Of a DNA stretch of 64,000 nt, positions 53,323-63,055 are shown piece after piece. The DNA is from Gaiellasilicea sp963765705 (GTDB lineage: Bacteria; Actinomycetota; Thermoleophilia; Gaiellales; Gaiellaceae). The stretch's first letter is position 1. Each line of letters begins with the position of its first letter. Below the pieces are notes generated by a model that saw only the letters and a program-made list of their open reading frames with translations, searched no databases and was not told the DNA's origin. A program made the translations under genes and the position numbers. The stretch covers positions 310,001 through 374,000 of the forward strand of contig CAVXXJ010000006.1 of assembly GCA_963765705.1 (NCBI GenBank), written 5' to 3'.

Positions 53323-54220
53323 ATGCGCTTTCGCCTTGTAGCAATCGTCGCCGTCGTCGCCTCCTTCGTCGTGCCCGCGACCGCATCCGCGTCGGAGATC
53401 ATCGACCGGAACGCGAGCAAGATCACGCTCAAGGTCGCCTCGAACGGACAGGCGCTCGTCAGCTACAACGCGCGCGGCAAGCGCTGGAACGTGCTCGCCT
53501 GGGGCGCGGTGAACGCGATCGAGCCCGACGACGACGCGGAAGCAGGTCGAGTTCAAGCTCGACTACTCGGGCGGCTACGGCACGTACAAGCGCGACGTCT
53601 GGAAGACGTTCAAGAACACCTGCACCGCCTACGACGGCCCGAAGCTCGAGTGGTTCGTCGCCGGCTGCAAGGCCTCCGACGGCTCCTACTGGGCCCTCCA
53701 GGCGTGGCAGCGGATGCTGCCCAACTACGGCCTCGTCGCGACGCCGAAGCAGGCCGTCTGGGAGCTTCGGCTCTCGCACTGGAGCGGGCCGATCGCCGAG
53801 CTGACCGTGAACCTGAACTGGGCCTACAAGAAGTACCACCACATCTTCGGCTCGTTCACCTACCTCGGGAAGCCCGTCTACGGGATGAAGTCGACGTCGA
53901 CCGGCGTGCCGCTCGACACGTTCGGGCGCAACCTCTACCTCGACACGTTCGACTCCGCGTACGCGAAGGGCTGGATGCGCGAGAACAGCTTCCTGATGCA
54001 CAAGAACACGGGCATGTTCTGCTACGGCTTCTACCGCCATGGCGCCAGGCCCGAGGGCAACGGCACCCGCTATCGCGCCACGATCATCGGCCCCGGCGTG
54101 ACGCCGGACATCTTCTGGTCGTCCGAAGCGCTCGGCGCCTACGACAAGGACTTCGACCTGCAGCAGCATGCGATGCAGAAGGAGTTCCTCGCCGGCGACT
54201 CGCTCTGCCGCGCGGTCTAG
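53323..54220 (+). CDS. Secreted protein of unknown family (one +1 break)
   Basis: Repaired product 298 residues from ATG 53323. Signal peptide MRFRLVAIVAVVASFVVPAT, cleavage near ASAS. After removing a G at 53538-53539 the mature part reads on smoothly (KQVEFKLDYSGGYGTYKRDVW, FKNTCTAYDGPKLEWFVAGC, HMFGSFTYLGKPVYG-like, TGMFCYGFYRHGARPEGNG). Its Trp/Tyr-rich beta-pattern and paired Cys suggest an extracellular fold. No enzyme motif is recognised. It stands alone between a terminator and the flavin reductase gene. Confidence 0.75.
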
Positions 54221-54247
54221 CGGGCCGGCGCCCGTAGGATCGTCGCC

Positions 54248-54719
54248 GTGACCAGCGGCGACGAGCTGAGAGAGGTGATGCGGCGGTACCCCACCGGGGT
54301 CGCCGTCGTCAGCGTCGATCTCGAGGGGGAGCAGCTCGGCCTCACGGTCGCGTCGCTGATGTCAGTGGCGCTGGAGCCGCCGCTGGTCGGGCATCTCGAT
54401 CGCGCATCAGGCCGCGCTGCACGAGCTGCTGCGCAGCGCGGGCGGCTTCGCCGTCTCGCTGCTCGCAGCGAACCAGCTCGAGCTGGCGCAGCACTTCGCC
54501 CGCGGCGTGCCGCCGATCGCGATCTGGCACGGGATCGACAAGCGCGACAGCCCACGCGGCCCACTGCTCGGAGGCGCGCTCGGCTGGCTCGAGTGCGTGC
54601 TCGCCGGCGAGCACGAGGCAGGCGACCACACGCTCTTCCTCGGCCGGGTCGAGCGGGTCGAGCCGGGCGAACAGGGCGAGCCGCTGATCCGCGTCGGCGG
54701 CGACTACCGAGCCGCATGA
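54248..54719 (+). CDS. Flavin reductase-like (Flavin_Reduct) protein, one +1 break
   Basis: Repaired product about 156 residues. The N-terminus (LREVMRRYPTGVAVVSVDLEG, LTVASLMSVALEPPLVG) matches the NADH:FMN oxidoreductase fold that supplies reduced flavin to monooxygenases. A +1 break at 54389-54391 (GGG) joins it to ISIAHQAALHELLRSAGGFA and VSLLAANQLELAQHFARG. It ends ATGA with the HAD gene, so the two are coupled. Confidence 0.85.
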
Positions 54720-55388
54720 TCCAGGCCGTCGTGTTCGACCTCGACGGCGTCGTCGTCGACAGCGAGCAGGTGTGGGACGACGTCCGCGAGCAGCTGGCAC
54801 ACGAGCGCGGCGGTGCGTGGCACGACGGCGCGCAGACGGACATGATGGGCATGAGCTCGCCCGAGTGGTCGCGCTACATGCACGAGCGGATCGGCCTCGC
54901 GGAGTCGCCGGAGGAGATCAACGAGGAGGTCGTTCGCAGGATGCTCGCGCGCTATCGCGAGTCGCTGCCGCTGATCGACGGCGCCGTCGACGCCGTCCGC
55001 CGTCTCGCCGCCGCATTCACGCTCGGCGTCGCCTCCTCGTCGAACCGACCGCTGATCGAGGTCGTGCTCGAGGGCGCCGGGATCGCGGAGCTCTTCGCCG
55101 CCGTCGTCTCGTCCGAGGAGGTCGCGCGCGGCAAGCCGGCTCCTGACGTCTACCTCGAGGCGGCCCGACGGCTCGGGGTCGACGCCCGCGCGCTGCGCCG
55201 CGGTCGAGGACTCGTCGAACGGGATCCGCGCGGCGCACGCCGCTGGGATGCGCGTGCTGGCCGTGCCGAACGCGCATTACCCGCCCGCCGCCGATGCGCT
55301 CGCGCTCGCCGACGCGACCGTCGGCTCGCCGGCCGAGCTCACCCCCGAGCTCGTCCGCAGCGGCGCAGCCGGCGGCCGTCGCACATAG
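54716..55388 (+). CDS. HAD hydrolase, beta-phosphoglucomutase-like (one +1 break)
   Basis: Repaired product about 223 residues. Motif I VVFDLDGVVVDSE has the DxD nucleophile; SSSNRPLIEVVLEGAG and SSEEVARGKPAPDVYLEAAR follow. A +1 break at 55193 precedes the last motif (VEDSSNGIRAAHAAGMRVLA). Such HAD-IA enzymes dephosphorylate or isomerise sugar phosphates. ATG 54716 overlaps the flavin reductase stop. Confidence 0.85.
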
Positions 55389-55397
55389 CGTTCGGGC

Positions 55398-56315
55398 ATG
55401 AGCGTTCCGGCATCGGCAAGCGTCGTCTCGGCCCGCGGGGTCGTGAAGCGCTACGGCAGCACCGTCGCGCTCGCCGGCCTGGACGCCGAGATCGGCCCCG
55501 GGATCACCGGTCTGCTCGGCTCCAACGGCGCAGGCAAGACGACCTTCATCTCGGTCCTCCTCGGGCTCCGCTCCCGCGACGCCGGCGAGCTGACCGTTCT
55601 CGGTCACGATCCCGCGACGGCCGGGATCGAGCTGAGGGCGCGCATCGGCTACGCGCCCGAGCACCACGACCTTCCCGCGGAGCTCGCGGCCACCGACCTC
55701 GTCCGTCACCTCGCCGAGATGCACCTGCTGCCTCACCGCGCGGCCGTGCAGCGTGCGAACGACGCGCTCTGGCTCGTCGGGCTCGGCGAGGAGCGCTTCC
55801 GTCCGGTCGGGACGATGTCCACCGGCCAGCGGCAGCGCGTCAAGCTCGCCTCCGCGATCGCGCACGACCCCGAGATCGTTCTCCTCGACGAGCCGACCGA
55901 CGGCCTCGACCCGATGCAGCGGACGGAGATGCTCGATCTGATCCGCCGCATCGGCACCGAGTTCGGGATGCACATCATCGTCTCGTCCCACCACCTCGAA
56001 GAGGTGGAGCGGATCTGCGACGGCGTCGTCATCGTCGAGGGCGGCGAGGTCGTGCACGCGGGGACGCTCGCGGACGTCCGCCGGGGCCCGGAGGGGCTCC
56101 TGGTCGAGGTGGACGGTCGCGCCGACGAGCTGGCGTCGATCCTGATCGCCGCCGGCTACGCCGTGACCGTCGAGGGCGACGTGCTCCTGCTCGGCGGCGA
56201 GGACGGCGTCCACGAGGCGGTTCGCGACGCCGTCGCCGACCTCGGCGTCGGGTTGCGGCGGCTCGGGTCGCGCGGCAGGACGCTCGAGGACGTCTACCTG
56301 GGGGCCGGCACGTGA
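55398..56315 (+). CDS. ABC-2-type transporter ATP-binding protein (first)
   Basis: 305 residues, intact. Walker A GLLGSNGAGKTTFI, signature MSTGQRQRVKLASA, Walker B IVLLDEPTDGLD and switch His in VSSHHLEEVERI. C-terminal part (VDGRADELASILIAAGYAVT) is the drug-export regulatory extension. It is the first gene of a four-gene block with two permeases and a second ATPase; the block is an ABC-2 export system, possibly a heterodimer. Substrate unknown. Confidence 0.94.
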   Translation: MSVPASASVVSARGVVKRYGSTVALAGLDAEIGPGITGLLGSNGAGKTTFISVLLGLRSRDAGELTVLGHDPATAGIELRARIGYAPEHHDLPAELAATDLVRHLAEMHLLPHRAAVQRANDALWLVGLGEERFRPVGTMSTGQRQRVKLASAIAHDPEIVLLDEPTDGLDPMQRTEMLDLIRRIGTEFGMHIIVSSHHLEEVERICDGVVIVEGGEVVHAGTLADVRRGPEGLLVEVDGRADELASILIAAGYAVTVEGDVLLLGGEDGVHEAVRDAVADLGVGLRRLGSRGRTLEDVYLGAGT

Positions 56316-57193
56316 CGACCGGACAGGACGCTCAGCTCTTCGACCTCGGCTATCGCAGGTACGACGGCCCCCGCGAGCGGCCCGCCCGGGCGATCCTCAC
56401 GCTGGCGGTCTTCACGATGCGGCGCGTGCTCGGGCTGGGGCGCGGCGCGCGACACAAGGTGCTGCCCGCGATCACGCTCGTGATCGCGTTCCTTCCTGCC
56501 TTCGTCTCGGTCGCGGTCGCGGCGATCGTCGACGTCGATCCGTCCCAACGAGCTGATCTCGTACGGCGAGTACACGTTCTTCATCGGCAGCGCGCTCGCG
56601 CTCTTCGCGGCGCTCGTCGCTCCCGAGGCGCTCTGCCCGGACCGGCGCACGGGAATGCTCGGCCTCTATCTCGCCGGGCCGCTCGACCGCAACCGCTATC
56701 TCCTCGCCAAAGGCGCTCGGCGTCGTCGCGGTCATGCTCCTGATCACCGTCGGCCCGCTGCTCTTCATGCTCGCGGCCTACGTGCTCGCCGGCTTCGGAC
56801 CGAATGCCGGCGACACACCGCTGCTCGTGCTTCGGATCCTCGCGGCCGGGACCGCGACGGCGCTGCTCTACGCGGCGCTGTCGATGGCGGTCTCGAGCTT
56901 CACGACCCGACGAGCGGCTGCTGCGGTCGAGCGTCATCCTGCTGCTCGTCGTGCCGGTCAGCGTCGTCCGGTCTGCGATCGACAGCGCCGACGCGCCCGA
57001 GGCTCTCGATCTGCTCAGCTTCCCGTTCGTCGCGGCCGATCTCGCGTACCGGATCTTCGGCGAGGCGCCCGACGAGGGCGCGCCGGTCGAGGCGCTCGCA
57101 ACGTGGGCCGTCGCAGGCGGGCTCGGCGCCGCGGTGGTTGCGGGGGCTCTCGTCTGCTGGTTCCGGTACCGGCGGATCGAAGGCTTCCGGTGA
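56312..57193 (+). CDS. ABC-2 transporter permease (three +1 breaks)
   Basis: Repaired product 292 residues, GTG 56312 overlapping the ATPase stop (GTGA). Cytoplasmic N-terminus (LFDLGYRRYDGPRERPARA), then about six membrane helices (YGEYTFFIGSALALFAALV, LLITVGPLLFMLAAYVLAGF, LLVVPVSVVRSAIDSAD). Single-base insertions at about 56541, 56709-56713 and 56906-56908 add to three, so start and stop share one frame. The break near the second helix removes the normal KALGVVAVM junction without repair. Confidence 0.8.
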
Positions 57194-58119
57194 GCGCCGT
57201 CGAGCCGCGCGTCGTCGCCGACCAGGTCTCGAAGTGGTTCGGGCCGCTCGTCGCCGTCTCGGACGTCAGCTTCGACATCGGCCCGGGCGTCACCGCGCTC
57301 CTCGGCCCGAACGGCGCCGGGCAAATCGACGATGTTCCGCATGCTCTGCGGGCTCGCCCGGCCCTCGAAGGGCACCGTGCGCGTCCTCGGCGCCGACCCG
57401 CGCGCCGACACGGGCGTGACCCGGCTGATCGGCCTCGTGCCGCAGCAGGAGAGCGTGTTCGAAGCGCTGACCGCCCAGCGAGTTCGTCGCCCTTTCCGCC
57501 ACGGCTGCACGGGCTCGCAGATCCCGAGGCCGCTGCGACCGCCGCGCTCGAGCAGGTCGATCTCGACCCGTCCGACACACGGCGGCTCCCGACCTACTCG
57601 AAGGGAATGCGACAGCGCGTGAAGGTCGCCCAGGCGATCGTCCACGACCCAGCCGTGCTCATCCTGGACGAGCCGCTGACCGGCCTCGATCCGCGCCAGC
57701 GGCAGGACCTGGTGGCGTTGTTCCGCCGTCTCGGGAGCGAAGGGCGCTGCGTGATCGTCTCCAGCCACGTGCTCGGCGAGGTGGAGCGGCTCGGCTCGCA
57801 GGTCCTCGTCATGTCACAGGGTCGGCTGGCCGCCGCCGGCGACTTCCGTGAGCTGCGGGCGCTGATGGACGACCGGCCGATGCGGGTCCGGGTGCGCACA
57901 GACCGTCCCCGCGAGCTCGCGGGCGCGCTGCTGGAGGCCGGGAACGCCATCGGCGTGCGCCTCGACGGCGATCAGGTGCTCGAGCTCGACACGAGAGACG
58001 CCCGCGCGCTGTCCCATGCGCTCGCGCCGGTTGCGCGCGACCGTGGAGCGCAGCTGTTCGAGGTGGTCCCGCTCGACGCCGATCTCGAGGGCGTCTTCCG
58101 CTACCTGGTGCAGCGATGA
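57190..58119 (+). CDS. ABC-2-type transporter ATP-binding protein (second; three +1 breaks)
   Basis: Repaired product 308 residues, GTG 57190 overlapping the permease stop (GTGA). One extra base lies inside Walker A (57319-57321): the frame reads GAGQIDD where GAGKSTMF is expected. Further breaks at about 57479 and 57501 interrupt the QEFVALSARLHGLAD region. The rest is normal: YSKGMRQRVKVAQAI signature, VLILDEPLTGLDPRQ Walker B. As read it would lack a working nucleotide site. Confidence 0.82.
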   Translation: MSAVEPRVVADQVSKWFGPLVAVSDVSFDIGPGVTALLGPNGAGQIDDVPHALRARPALEGHRARPRRRPARRHGRDPADRPRAAAGERVRSADRPASSSPFPPRLHGLADPEAAATAALEQVDLDPSDTRRLPTYSKGMRQRVKVAQAIVHDPAVLILDEPLTGLDPRQRQDLVALFRRLGSEGRCVIVSSHVLGEVERLGSQVLVMSQGRLAAAGDFRELRALMDDRPMRVRVRTDRPRELAGALLEAGNAIGVRLDGDQVLELDTRDARALSHALAPVARDRGAQLFEVVPLDADLEGVFRYLVQR

Positions 58120-58871
58120 CCGCGGCCGACTCGACGGCCGTGGCGCAGGCGCGCCCGGACACGCTCGTCTCGTTCGTCGCGCTCTACCGTCTGCTGCTGC
58201 GCACGCAGATCACGGTTACACGCCTGCTCGGAATAGCAGCGCTCGGCGCGCTGTCCCTCCTGCTCGGGGTGTTCGCCCGCCTGGACGACAACTCGGCCGC
58301 AGGCGGCCGTCGACGCCGTCGCCTCGTACGGGCTCGGAGTCCTCGTCCCGTTCGCGACGCTCTGGCTCGGCACCTCGGCGATCGGCGACCTCATCGACGA
58401 CCGCCTGCTCGTCTACGTCTGGTTGAAGCCCGTGGCGCGGTGGCAGCTTCCTGCCGCGGCGGTAGCTGGCCACGTTCACCGTCGTCGTGCCGCTCACAGC
58501 GGTCCCGCTTGCGGCGTCTGCGCTCATTGCGGGATCCGGCGACGTCGCGGTCGCGGCGTTTCTCGCAGCCTCGTTCGGAGTCCTCGCATACGCGGGCCTC
58601 TTCGTCGCGGCCGGCATCTGGTTCCGGCGCGCGGTCTGGTGGGGGCTGGCCTTCGTCCTGCTGTGGGAGAACGTCGTCGCCCACACGGTGGAAGGCGCGG
58701 CTCGCTTCACCGTCACCGGCTGGGCTACTTCCGTTCTCGGGCTGGTGCCCGATCTCGACGTGTCCCCTGGAGCCAGGGTCAGCCGCCGCGGCGTTCGTCG
58801 TGCTGGCCGCGATCGCAGTTGCGGGCTGGCTGGTCGCGACCTGGCGCTACCGCCGCGCCGACGTCGACTAG
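58116..58871 (+). CDS. ABC-2 transporter permease, short (three +1 breaks)
   Basis: Repaired product 250 residues, ATG 58116 overlapping the second ATPase stop (ATGA). About six membrane helices (VTRLLGIAALGALSLLLGVF, GVLVPFATLWLGTSAIGDLI, VVVPLTAVPLAASALIAG, FGVLAYAGLFVAAGIWFRRA). Single extra bases near 58299, 58465 and 58764-58767 again total three. It ends CTAGGTGGTTTGGCAGAA, a weak echo of the repeat terminus. Confidence 0.78.
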   Translation: MTAADSTAVAQARPDTLVSFVALYRLLLRTQITVTRLLGIAALGALSLLLGVFARLDDNSAAGGRRRRRLVRARSPRPVRDALARHLGDRRPHRRPPARLRLVEARGAVAASCRGGSWPRSPSSCRSQRSRLRRLRSLRDPATSRSRRFSQPRSESSHTRASSSRPASGSGARSGGGWPSSCCGRTSSPTRWKARLASPSPAGLLPFSGWCPISTCPLEPGSAAAAFVVLAAIAVAGWLVATWRYRRADVD

Positions 58872-58928
58872 GTGGTTTGGCAGAACTGACCGAAGCTCAA
58901 CTAGGTCTCCCAGGGGTCGAACACCCTG

Positions 58929-60446
58929 GTGATGCGCGACTTCATCGACTACGAACAGCGGTATCGGCAGCTCGTCGAGCGCCTGCCGGCGATCGTCTAC
59001 CGCTCATCGGTCCTGGCGGGCGACTGGCATTACGTCAGCCCCGCGATCGAGCGTGTGCTCGGCTGGACAGCCGCGGAGTGGCTGGCGCACGCATCACCGT
59101 GGGGGACGAACATCCACCCGGACGACTACGAGGCCGCCCTCCTGCAGGAGGAGCGCGCCGTCGAGAGCGGCTCCCTCGTCTCGGAGTACCGGCTCTACCA
59201 CAGGAACGGCGGCGAAGTGTGGATCCGCGACGAGGCCGTCCTCCTCGAGGAGGACGGCGAACCGCAGTGGCACGGCTTCCTCACGGACGTCACCGAGGAA
59301 CGGACGCTCGAGGAGCGGCTGCGGCAGTCCCAGAAGCTGGAGGCAGTGGGTCAGCTCGCGGGCGGCATCGCCCACGACTTCAACAATCTGCTCGTCGCGA
59401 TCAGCGGCTACGGGGAGCTCGCCCTGGAGCGGGCCGGCGACGATGTGGAGCTGCGCGACGACCTCGAGCAGATCGCATTCGCCGCCGCGAAGGCTCGCGA
59501 CCTGACCCAGCGCTTGCTGTCCTTCAGCCGCAAGGAGGCCAGGATCAGCGGAGTTGTCGACCTGAACGAGATCGTTGCCTCCGCCCATCCGATGCTGCGT
59601 CGGCTGATCGGAGCGAACGTCGAGCTCGTCACGCTCCCCGCCGAGCAGGCGTGTTTCGTCGCGGTCGATCCCACCGAGCTCGACCAGGCGCTCCTGAACC
59701 TCGCCGTCAACGCGCGCGACGCAATGCCCGAAGGCGGCAGGCTGACGATCTCGACCGGTGTCACGACGCGCGCCGATGCCTCATACGCGTTCCTCAAGGT
59801 CGCCGACACCGGCTGCGGGATCGCCCCGGAAGTCGTGCCGCGCCTCTTCGAGCCCTTCTTCACGACCAAGGCGGCAGGAAGCGGCACCGGGCTCGGGTTG
59901 GCGATGGTGCGCGACTTCGTCGGCGTGTGCGGCGGCTTGATCGAGGTCGACACCGACCCGACGGACGGCACGTCGTTCACGCTGCTGCTACCGACCACGA
60001 GTGCTCCGGCGGCCGGAGTCGCGGCGCCGACACCGACAGCGGAAACGGACGGACATCGCTCCGAGACGATCCTGTTGATCGAGGACGACGACAGCGTGCG
60101 TGAGATCGCTCGTCGCGTGCTCACCGGCGCCGGCTACACGGTGATCGAGGCCCGCTACGGCTCGGAGGCGCTGGACCTGGCTGCCGACCGGCCCGACATC
60201 GATCTCGTTCTCAGCGACGTCGTCATGCCGGGCCTCTCCGGACCCGAGGTCGTCCAGCGCCTACGGGCGACGCGTCCGGAGATCGTCCCGCTCTTCATGT
60301 CCGGTTATGCGCCCGAGTCCGCAGGCCCGATCGGTACGGCTGAGCTCGTGCGCAAGCCGTTCACGGGTGCGGAGCTCCTCGCCGCGATCGAGCGGGCGTT
60401 CAGCTCAAACGCGGCCGAGCAGCACGCAGCCGTTGTGGCCTCCTAG
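58929..60446 (+). CDS. Hybrid PAS sensor histidine kinase with receiver domain
   Basis: 505 residues, GTG 58929 (ATG 58932 in frame). PAS domain ~10-130 (YVSPAIERVLGWTAAEWLAH, PDDYEAALLQEERAV). Dimerisation/phosphoacceptor helix with IAHDFNNLLVAISGYGEL, catalytic ATPase boxes (NLAVNARDAMPEGGRL, DTGCGIAPEVV, GTGLGLAMVRDF), then a C-terminal receiver (LIEDDDSVREIARR, LVLSDVVMPGLSG, RKPFTGAEL). Soluble: no membrane helix. The 3' end overlaps the convergent fabF gene by 42 bases. Confidence 0.93.
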   Translation: MMRDFIDYEQRYRQLVERLPAIVYRSSVLAGDWHYVSPAIERVLGWTAAEWLAHASPWGTNIHPDDYEAALLQEERAVESGSLVSEYRLYHRNGGEVWIRDEAVLLEEDGEPQWHGFLTDVTEERTLEERLRQSQKLEAVGQLAGGIAHDFNNLLVAISGYGELALERAGDDVELRDDLEQIAFAAAKARDLTQRLLSFSRKEARISGVVDLNEIVASAHPMLRRLIGANVELVTLPAEQACFVAVDPTELDQALLNLAVNARDAMPEGGRLTISTGVTTRADASYAFLKVADTGCGIAPEVVPRLFEPFFTTKAAGSGTGLGLAMVRDFVGVCGGLIEVDTDPTDGTSFTLLLPTTSAPAAGVAAPTPTAETDGHRSETILLIEDDDSVREIARRVLTGAGYTVIEARYGSEALDLAADRPDIDLVLSDVVMPGLSGPEVVQRLRATRPEIVPLFMSGYAPESAGPIGTAELVRKPFTGAELLAAIERAFSSNAAEQHAAVVAS

Positions 60447-61632
60447 CCCCATCGCGTTCGACAGCGCCACGTCGAGCTCGACCTCGCGAGCCACGTTCGG
60501 GACGTAGTCGAGGTCGCACTCGGGATCGGGATTGTTGTAGTTGATCGTCGGCGGCAGCAGCTGGTTGTGCAGTGCGAGCACGCACATCATCGACTCGATC
60601 GCGCCGGCCGCCCCGAAGCAGTGGCCGGTGACGGACTTGGTCGACGAGATCGCGAGCCTTGTGAGCGTGGTCTCCGAAGACCTGCTTGATCGCCCGCGTC
60701 TCGGCCGCGTCGCCGAGCGGTGTCGACGTGCCGTGCGCGTTGATGTAGCCGACGCGCTCCGGCTCGACACCGGAACGTGTCAGCGCCGCACGCATCATCT
60801 CGGCGACGCCGATCGCCTCGGGCTCCGGCTGGGCCATGTGGTGCGCGTCGTTCGAGGCGCCGTAGCCGAGCACCTCGGCGTAGATCGTTGCGCCGCGAGC
60901 CTGCGCCGCCTCGAGCTCCTCGAGCACGAGGATGCAGGCTCCTTCCGACATGACGAAGCCGGCCCGGGTCGCGTCGAACGGCCGTGAGGCCTTCGTCGGG
61001 TCCTCGTCCTCGGCCACGAGCCCGCGCATGGCGCAGAAGCCGGCGAGGATCAACGGGTGGATGCACGACTCTGTGCCACCCGCGAGCACCGCGTCCGCAT
61101 CGCCGCGCCTGATGATCTCGGCGGCCTCGCCGACCGCGTGCGAGCCGGTCGCGCAGGCAGAGACGGGGGCGTAGTTGGGGCCGCGCAGGCCGAGCGAGAT
61201 CGCGATCTGGCCGCTCGCGGAGTCGACGAGCACGCTCGGGATGAAGAACGGCGAGACGCGGTCGGCGCCCCGGTCGCGCAGCACGTTGCTCTGCTCGACG
61301 ATACCGGGCAGGCCGCCGATCGCCGAGCCGACGACGATGCCGACGCGCGCCGGGTCGAGTCCGTTGACGCCGGCGTCCGTCCAGGCTTCCTGCGCCGCTC
61401 CGAGCGCCAGCAGGACGTTGCGGTCCATGCGCCGCGCCTCCTTCGGCGGGGCGACTGCGGCCGGATCGAAGCCCTTCACCTCGCCTGCGATCCGGACCGG
61501 GAACTCGCTCGCGTCGAAGCTCTCGATGAAGGCGACGCCGCTCTCGCCGGCCACCGCCGCGCGCCACGTCGAAGGCGCGTCGAGCCCGATCGGCGTGACT
61601 GCGCCCAGCCCGGTGACGGCGACCCTTCTCAT
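60405..61632 (-). CDS. fabF: Beta-ketoacyl-ACP synthase II (one +1 break)
   Basis: Repaired product 408 residues from ATG 61632 (RRVAVTGLGAVTPIG). Active-site Cys in VSACATGSHAVGEA and His in INAHGTSTPLGDAAE and KSVTGHCFGAAGAIES give the condensing-enzyme triad. A +1 break near 60657 interrupts it just before the KSVTGH motif; the frame continues to NAMGLGGHNGCVLLGRV. Chain-elongation of fatty acids. Convergent overlap with the histidine kinase at its C-terminus. Confidence 0.92.
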
Positions 61633-61679
61633 TGAGCAATCCTAGTTAGCGATCTGCGGCTGACGGGGAGGGTCAACGC

Positions 61680-62006
61680 ATGGCGACCGTCGAGACGTCC
61701 GCCAAGGCACCCCTCGCCGGCGAACGGGCCACGAGGCCGCGCTTGATCTTCTTCACCTCGTCGCTCTCCGGCCAGTGCCGCCGGGTGGAGGGCTTCCTCG
61801 CCCAGGTGCTGCAGCGCCGCCGGAACCACGGCACCTTCCGCGTGCTCGTCGTCGACGAGGACGAGCGGCCCGACCTCGTCAGCCGCTTCGGCGTCACCGG
61901 CATGCCGACGCTCGTCGTCGTCGAGGGCCGCACCGAGCGCGGGCGGCTCGAGCAGCCGCGCGGCTGCCGCGACATCGAAGCGCTGCTCGGCCCCTGGCTT
62001 CGCTGA
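61680..62006 (+). CDS. Thioredoxin-fold protein with a single-Cys site
   Basis: 108 residues from ATG 61680. Thioredoxin fold with the C-x-x-C position reading SGQCRR (one Cys only, Ser replacing the first). FTSSLSGQCRRVEGFLAQVL is followed by VLVVDEDERPDLVSRFGVTG and the cis-Pro loop MPTLVVVEG. Loss of the attacking Cys means it is not a normal disulfide reductase; it may bind or sense rather than reduce. It diverges from fabF across 47 bases. Confidence 0.85.
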   Translation: MATVETSAKAPLAGERATRPRLIFFTSSLSGQCRRVEGFLAQVLQRRRNHGTFRVLVVDEDERPDLVSRFGVTGMPTLVVVEGRTERGRLEQPRGCRDIEALLGPWLR

Positions 62007-62035
62007 CCACGCCGAACACGCGTTAGCCTTGGGCG

Positions 62036-63045
62036 GTGCCCGGCCCGAACGTCCCCTTCCCGCCGATGGAGGCGGAGCTCGTCCGCGAGCTGCCGTCCGG
62101 AGCAGGCTGGCAGTACGAGCCGAAATGGGACGGGTTCCGCGGCGTGCTCGAGAACGACGGCGGCGAGCTCGCGCTCTGGTCGCGCAACGAGCGGCCGCTC
62201 CTGCGCTACTTCCCCGAGCTGCGGGCGCTCGGCGAGCTCCTGCCGCCCCACTCCGCGCTCGACGGCGAGATCGTGATCGCCCGCGACGGCGTGCTCGACT
62301 TCGACTCGATGCAGATGCGCCTGCACCCGGCCGAGAGCCGCGTGCAGAGGCTGGCCGCCGAGATCCCGGCGATCTTCATCGCCTTCGACCTGCTGCTCTG
62401 GAAAGGGAAGCCGATCCACGACGAAGCCGCTCGAGCAGCGCCGCGCCGAGCTGCTGAAGCGCGGCGAGGGCTTCTGGATCTCGCCCGCGACGACCGACCT
62501 CGCCGCGGCGACGGCGTGGCTCGACCGCTTCGAGGCGGCCGGGCTCGACGGCGTGATCGCGAAGCGGCTCGGCTTCGCCTACATGCCCGGCTCGCGCGAG
62601 GCGGTCGTCAAGGTGAAGGAGCACAAGACCGCGGACTGCGTCGTCATCGGCGTCCGCTGGAAGCAGAAGCCGGAGAAGCTCGCGACGCTGCTGCTCGGCC
62701 TCTACCGCGAGGACGGCAAGGTCGACTACGTCGGCTCGGCCGCGATCGGCGCCCGCAACCACGACGAGATCGCAGCGCTGCGTCCTGCCGCTGCTCGACG
62801 AGAGCTCTGAGCGCCGCTTCTCGGAGCCGAACCGCTGGGGTACCGAAGGCCTCGAGGAGACGCCGCTGCGCCAGGAGCTCGTCGCCGAGGTGCGCTACGA
62901 CAAGGTGCAGGGAAACCGCTTCCGCCACGGCACGAAGCTGATCCGCTTCCGGCCGGACAAGGATCCCGCCCAGTGCACCTGGCGCGAGGTGACACCGCCT
63001 CGACGGGCCGGCGACCCCACGGTTGAATCGCTGCTCGCCCGGTAA
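62036..63045 (+). CDS. ATP-dependent DNA ligase, adenylation domain (two +1 breaks)
   Basis: Repaired product about 335 residues from GTG 62036. The nucleotide-binding lysine is in EPKWDGFRG (motif I KxDG). Further motifs: DGEIVIARDG (III), IAFDLLLWKGKPIHDE (IIIa/IV), GVIAKRLG and VVKVKEHKTADC (V). OB-domain signs follow the second break (DKVQGNRFRHGTKLIRFRPD). Single extra bases near 62426 and 62781 break it. Size and lack of LigD polymerase/nuclease domains suggest a LigC-type enzyme, used in base-excision or repair ligation. Confidence 0.88.
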
Positions 63046-63055
63046 AGTCGGGCTC

